A DNA stretch of 64,000 nt from Poriferisodalis sp022821985 (GTDB lineage: Bacteria; Actinomycetota; Acidimicrobiia; Acidimicrobiales; Poriferisodalaceae): the NCBI RefSeq assembly GCF_965219595.1, contig NZ_OZ244781.1:2852001-2916000 (forward strand). Reading direction: 5' to 3'. Under the pieces are notes generated by a model. That model worked only from the letters and a program-made list of their open reading frames with translations, was not told the DNA's origin and ran no database searches. This document shows positions 60,456-64,000 of this stretch, piece by piece. Position numbers and translations under genes: made by a program. Position 1 is the first letter of the stretch. Every line of letters starts with the position of its first letter.

Positions 60456-62129
60456 TCAGCCCTTGCCGTTGCGCAGCAGCTTGCCCGGCAGCGGGCCATG
60501 CGGATCAACCGCGTCGGCACCGTCGCGGCGGATGATCGTGCCGTTCACCACGACCGCATCGATGCCCTTCGCATCGGAGATCAGCCGGTCTGCGCCGGCG
60601 GGCAGGTCGTACACCCGCCGCTTGCCCAGGTGGCCGACCTCGTCGGCGTCGAACACCACCACGTCGGCGGGCTTGCCTTCGGCGAGCGTGCCCCGGTCGG
60701 AGATGCCGAACACCTCAGCAGGACGCTGGGTCAGCATGTGGATGGCGGTCTCGAGATCGAAGCTCTGCCGGCCTCGCACGAAGGTCTGCAGGAACTCCGT
60801 GGAGTACTTGGCGTCGCAGAGCTGGCTGGCGTGCGCTCCGGCGTCGGACAACCCGATCACCGTCGTGGGATCGTGCAGCAGCTCGTCGATGTCGTCAGGG
60901 TCGTGGTTGATCACGTCCTGGACGATGCGCATCTCCAGATCGGCTTCGAGGGCCACGTCGAGCACCCAGTCCACCGGGTCCTGACCCGCCTCGTCGGCCA
61001 TCTCCTGGATGTTGCGGCCCTCGAGTGCGGGGTTGTGCGGCAGGTAGCTGATCTCGGTGCGCGCCCAGCGGTCACCGATCTTGCCGCCATTGCCGGCCTT
61101 CTCCTTGAACTCGGCCCGCCAATCGGTGTCGGCGTAGTAGCGCTTGCGGCCTTCCAGATCGCTCTGGGACACCGGCGTGAAGCAGCGCAGCGCTTCATAG
61201 ATGAACGGCGCCTTCCAGCTCATCTCGAACTGGATGGGCTGCACCGCAACCTGCGGGAAGACCGGCAGACCCCGGTCGGCGATCTCGCGGGCACGCTCCA
61301 GATCAGCGCGGTGGCTGCCCGGGCCCCGGGCTGAGCCCAGCAGCGCCGTCCAGCTCACATGTGCTCCCGTGGTCTCGGCAATCCGAGCGAACTCGTCGTG
61401 GTTGAGCCCCCGTCCCACCGTGGCCTGCATCACGCCGCCGACATCGCCCAGCGCCTGGGCGATCTCGACGATCTCGTCGGTGGTCGCAGCGCGGCTCGGT
61501 ACCGGTCGCCCTTCGTAGCCGACGTGGGTCGATGCCTTGGACGTGGCAAAGCCGAGTGCACCGGCCCGGAGCGCTTCTGCCACCAGGTCGCGCTGGGCGG
61601 CGATCTCTTCGGGCGTGCCTTCGCGCTCGGTTGCTTCTTCGCCCATGACGTACATGCGGGCGGCGGTGTGGCCGATAAGTGCCGCCATGTTCACCGCAGC
61701 GCCGTTCGACTCGAGCGCATCGAGGTATTGCGGGAAGGTCTCGAAGCCCCAGTCGCCGAGGCCAGCGCGCAGCGCATCGACGCTCATGCCCTCCACGTTC
61801 TCGAGCGTGCGCATGATGAGATCGCGGTGCTCGGGCCGGGTGGGCGCTACGGAGAACCCGCAGTTGCCCATCACGATGGTGGTGACGCCGTGCCAGGGCG
61901 AGCAGCTCACCAGCCGGTCCCACATGATCTGCGCGTCGTAGTGGGTGTGGATGTCGACGAACCCGGGGCACACGATGCGCCCGGTGGCGTCCACGGTCTC
62001 GGCAGCCTCAGCAGGCGCTGAACCGAGCGCCACCACCTTGCCGTCGGAGATGCCCACGTCGCCGACGTAGCGGGGCGCTCCCGTCCCGTCGATGATCGTG
62101 CCGCCCGTGATCTTCAGGTCATACGCCAT
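60456..62129 (-). CDS. N-acyl-D-amino-acid deacylase-like amidohydrolase
   Basis: 557 aa from ATG 62129. Amidohydrolase superfamily, D-aminoacylase group: N-terminal small beta-domain 'DLKITGGTIIDGTG', metal HxH in 'CPGFVDIHTHYDAQIMWD', the metal cysteine region 'VMGNCGFSVAP', the family's 'RAGALGFATSKASTHVGYEGRPVPS', and the catalytic Asp in 'TVIGLSDAGAHASQLCD'. The C-terminal part ends 'AVVVNGTIIRRDGADAVDP'. Typical members remove the acyl group from N-acyl-D-amino acids or act on related cyclic amides. Exact substrate unknown. Confidence 0.87.
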   Translation of the reverse strand: MAYDLKITGGTIIDGTGAPRYVGDVGISDGKVVALGSAPAEAAETVDATGRIVCPGFVDIHTHYDAQIMWDRLVSCSPWHGVTTIVMGNCGFSVAPTRPEHRDLIMRTLENVEGMSVDALRAGLGDWGFETFPQYLDALESNGAAVNMAALIGHTAARMYVMGEEATEREGTPEEIAAQRDLVAEALRAGALGFATSKASTHVGYEGRPVPSRAATTDEIVEIAQALGDVGGVMQATVGRGLNHDEFARIAETTGAHVSWTALLGSARGPGSHRADLERAREIADRGLPVFPQVAVQPIQFEMSWKAPFIYEALRCFTPVSQSDLEGRKRYYADTDWRAEFKEKAGNGGKIGDRWARTEISYLPHNPALEGRNIQEMADEAGQDPVDWVLDVALEADLEMRIVQDVINHDPDDIDELLHDPTTVIGLSDAGAHASQLCDAKYSTEFLQTFVRGRQSFDLETAIHMLTQRPAEVFGISDRGTLAEGKPADVVVFDADEVGHLGKRRVYDLPAGADRLISDAKGIDAVVVNGTIIRRDGADAVDPHGPLPGKLLRNGKG

Positions 62130-62270
62130 GTCGCTGTCCCCGTGCTTGGCGCGTACGCGCTCGCTGCTCTCGGGCCGGTCAGCCCGAGGCCGTGCCGCTT
62201 ACGCTAGCCGCGCGCTCTTCGCCGGTCCCTGAGGAGCAGTGGTGCGGGCCGGTGACGCTCCGCTGCCTAG

Positions 62271-63294
62271 ATGATTGGTTCCAAGGGGTGGGGGGTCCGC
62301 TGTTGGTGGGGTGAGGGTGTCCAAGCTCGGGGTGTGTACCTGCACCTCGATCCTGGAGGACCTGGGCATGAACCCGGACTTGGACACCCTCGCGACGGCA
62401 CTGTATGTGAGGATTGACGATCTGTTGGCCGACAATCCCGGCTGGGCGCCGCGGCGGCCCCGTGTGGGGTTCGCACCGAAGCTGTCGGACGCGGAGCTGG
62501 TCACTTTGGCGGTGATCTCGGCGTTATTGGGGTACGACTCCGAGCGCGGGTTCGTGCGCTTCGCTCATCAGCACCTGCGGCCGTGGTTCCCGTACCTGCC
62601 CAACAGAGAGGGCTTCAACAAGCGGCTGCGCCGCGCCGGCGAGATGATCGGCCACGTCACAGCAGCGCTGGCCCGCGACTGCCCGGACTGGCACGACGAC
62701 GTGTGGCTGGCCGACTCCACGCCGGTGCCGTGCGGCACGAGCCGACCCACCGCGGTGCGCTCCGAGCTCGCCGGATGGGCCCAATACGGCTGGTGCGCGT
62801 CGCATTCGCGCTGGTTCTGGGGGCTGCGACTGCACCTGATCACCACCCCGGCGGGGCTGCCGATCAGCTTCGCCCTGGCAGGCGCCAAGGCCGACGAACG
62901 CGACACCTGCGCCGCCATGATCGACCACGCAGACCTGGCCCGCCCCGGCCAGACGCTCATCGCCGACAAGGGCTACCGCAGCAAAGACTTCGAGAACCGG
63001 CTCAACGACGCCGGGATCACCCTCATCCGGCCCGCCGCCCGCAACGAGCCCGCCCGCCCCCACCAGCGGTTCCTGCGCCCGTTCCGCCAGATCATCGAAT
63101 CGGTCTGCGACACCCTCAAAGGCCAGCTCAGCCTCGAACGCCACAACGGCCGCACCCGCGCCGGCGTCGCCGTGCGCGTCCTGGCACGCATCCTCGCTCT
63201 CACCGCCGCCATCTGGCACAACAGAACCCACCACCCCCACCTGCCAGCACGCACCCTCACCCACTACGACCACTGACCCCTTGGAACCAATCAT
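62271..63294 (+). mobile_element. IS982-like insertion sequence
   Basis: A 1.02-kb element bounded by perfect inverted repeats: ATGATTGGTTCCAAGGGGT at 62271-62289 and its complement at 63276-63294. CTAG lies outside each end (62267-62270, 63295-63298) and may be a 4-bp target duplication or part of the repeat. It carries one intact transposase gene whose stop touches the right repeat. The right end is 9 bp before the flavin reductase start. Confidence 0.85.
62368..63276 (+). CDS. IS982-family transposase
   Basis: 302 aa from ATG 62368, preceded by GGAGGA at 8 nt. An upstream frame to 62275 lies in the terminal repeat and is not needed. N-terminal 'LYVRIDDLLADNPGW' and 'KLSDAELVTLAVISALLGYDSERGFVRFA' are typical of IS982. 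DDE residues: Asp in WLADSTPVPC, Asp in LIADKGYRSKDFE, Glu in RQIIESVCDTLKGQL. The gene is full length, so the element may still be active. Confidence 0.9.
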   Translation: MNPDLDTLATALYVRIDDLLADNPGWAPRRPRVGFAPKLSDAELVTLAVISALLGYDSERGFVRFAHQHLRPWFPYLPNREGFNKRLRRAGEMIGHVTAALARDCPDWHDDVWLADSTPVPCGTSRPTAVRSELAGWAQYGWCASHSRWFWGLRLHLITTPAGLPISFALAGAKADERDTCAAMIDHADLARPGQTLIADKGYRSKDFENRLNDAGITLIRPAARNEPARPHQRFLRPFRQIIESVCDTLKGQLSLERHNGRTRAGVAVRVLARILALTAAIWHNRTHHPHLPARTLTHYDH

Positions 63295-63307
63295 CTAGTG
63301 TGCAGCC

Positions 63308-63835
63308 ATGACTGCTGCGGAGCTGCCCGACGAGTTGGCCAACCGGGTGACCTGGAAGATTCCCAATGCGTTGGCGCTCGTGGGGTCGAGGTCCGGTGAC
63401 GAGCGCAATGCGATGACGACGAGCTGGATCACCCAGCTCTCGATGGAGCCGGTGATCATCGGCATCGGTGTGGAGAACACGGCCGTGACTCACCGGTTGA
63501 TCACTGACGGCGGCTGCTTCACGGTGAATCTCTGGGACGCCGAGAACACTCGGCCGTTCGTGAAATTTTCCAAACCCGCCGCATACGAAGCCGTTGCTGA
63601 AGGCACAAGCACAGGAACGCTCAACGGCTGGTCGGTGTACGAAGCTGCAACCGGGGCACCGGTGTTTGTCGATGCTGCCGCATGGATGGACTGCGAGGTG
63701 CGCCACAGCGTGAATCTGGGCACGCACACGTTGTTCATGGGCGAACTCGTGGCGGCGGGCATCAACGACGACGAAGTGCGGCTCGCCTCGATGTCGGACA
63801 CGCGCATGAAGTACGGCGGCGTCAAGCGCCACTGA
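63308..63835 (+). CDS. flavin reductase family protein (FMN-binding split barrel)
   Basis: 175 aa from ATG 63308. It resembles short-chain flavin reductases (DIM6/NTAB type): 'ALALVGSRSGDERNAMTTSWITQLSMEPVIIGIGVENTAVTHRLI' contains the FMN-phosphate-binding 'MTTSW' and is followed by 'GGCFTVNLW'. C-terminal 'NLGTHTLFMGELVAAGIND' is also typical. It would supply reduced FMN to a partner oxygenase or act as an FMN oxidoreductase. The IS element ends 9 bp before the start codon and has displaced the native promoter. Confidence 0.85.
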   Translation: MTAAELPDELANRVTWKIPNALALVGSRSGDERNAMTTSWITQLSMEPVIIGIGVENTAVTHRLITDGGCFTVNLWDAENTRPFVKFSKPAAYEAVAEGTSTGTLNGWSVYEAATGAPVFVDAAAWMDCEVRHSVNLGTHTLFMGELVAAGINDDEVRLASMSDTRMKYGGVKRH

Positions 63836-64000
63836 CGGCGTCGCCAGGTCTGGATTCCTGCAGGAGACAGGGTCCGTGGGCGGTTTCAGACCTGCTCGGC
63901 TACCATGATGTGTCGCCCCTTTCGGGGCCTGCGTGTTCACCGCGGTGGGCACGCATTTTCTGCCCGCCGACCAGGGAAACCACGTGCCGAAAGTCAAAGA
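63836..64000 (+). other. leader region and possible start of a truncated gene
   Basis: Contains two small inverted repeats, GCCCC-TTTC-GGGGC (63915-63928) and CACCGCGGTG (63938-63947), then AGGGAAA and GTG at 63984 followed by CCG AAA GTC AAA (V-P-K-V-K). This looks like a structured mRNA leader and the first codons of a gene cut by the window edge. The MPKxK-like start recalls ribosomal protein bL35, but five codons are too few to decide. Confidence 0.3.

Overview
The window is high-GC DNA from an actinomycete-type bacterium. The block corC - era - uppS - recO - glyS - dnaG resembles a neighbourhood conserved in Actinomycetota (Mycobacterium tuberculosis keeps dnaG, glyS, uppS, recO, era and a CBS/corC gene in one region). 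The mix of core, peptide-ABC and oxidoreductase genes suggests a marine or host-associated Acidimicrobiia-like lineage. That placement is inference; the window holds no rRNA.

Layout. 1-11.5 kb is housekeeping: CBS-domain protein (partial), Era, a DinG/XPD-type helicase on the opposite strand, undecaprenyl-diphosphate synthase, RecO, a small membrane protein, glycyl-tRNA synthetase, a PPDK-like protein without its ATP-grasp half, and DNA primase. Two tRNA genes follow (Asn, and a CAU tRNA that looks like Ile2). 11.8-20.8 kb is a six-gene peptide-type ABC operon: two tandem lipoprotein binding proteins, two permeases and two ATPases. The first ATPase carries a polytopic membrane segment inserted between its Q-loop and signature motif. 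20.9-23 kb holds an AAA/DUF4143 ATPase and a protein of unknown function.

23-53 kb is an accessory island of four giant secreted proteins (1622 to 2843 aa) built from Calx-beta repeats, PPC-like beta modules and a small two-cysteine helical module. Two are subtilases and two carry GLUG-type repeats. They share almost identical C-termini, and their flanks are segmental duplications: an AlbA_2-type regulator, an inositol-monophosphatase-family gene and a tRNA-Val each occur as one better copy and one broken copy. A third tRNA-Val 3' half and a third sterol-reductase 3' end lie at the right edge, next to an AbrB/PIN toxin-antitoxin pair.

53-64 kb is a metabolic region: two tandem ERG4/ERG24-family reductases, a peroxiredoxin-like gene whose peroxidatic cysteine codon is an in-frame TGA (probable selenocysteine) followed by a SECIS-like hairpin, a hot-dog thioesterase, a nitrobindin-like protein, a Baeyer-Villiger-type monooxygenase, a threonine aldolase, a D-aminoacylase-like amidohydrolase, an IS982-like insertion sequence and a flavin reductase.

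The main points to follow up are the selenoprotein candidate (55502-55990), the membrane-inserted ABC ATPase (17943-19655) and the duplication-shaped giant-protein island.
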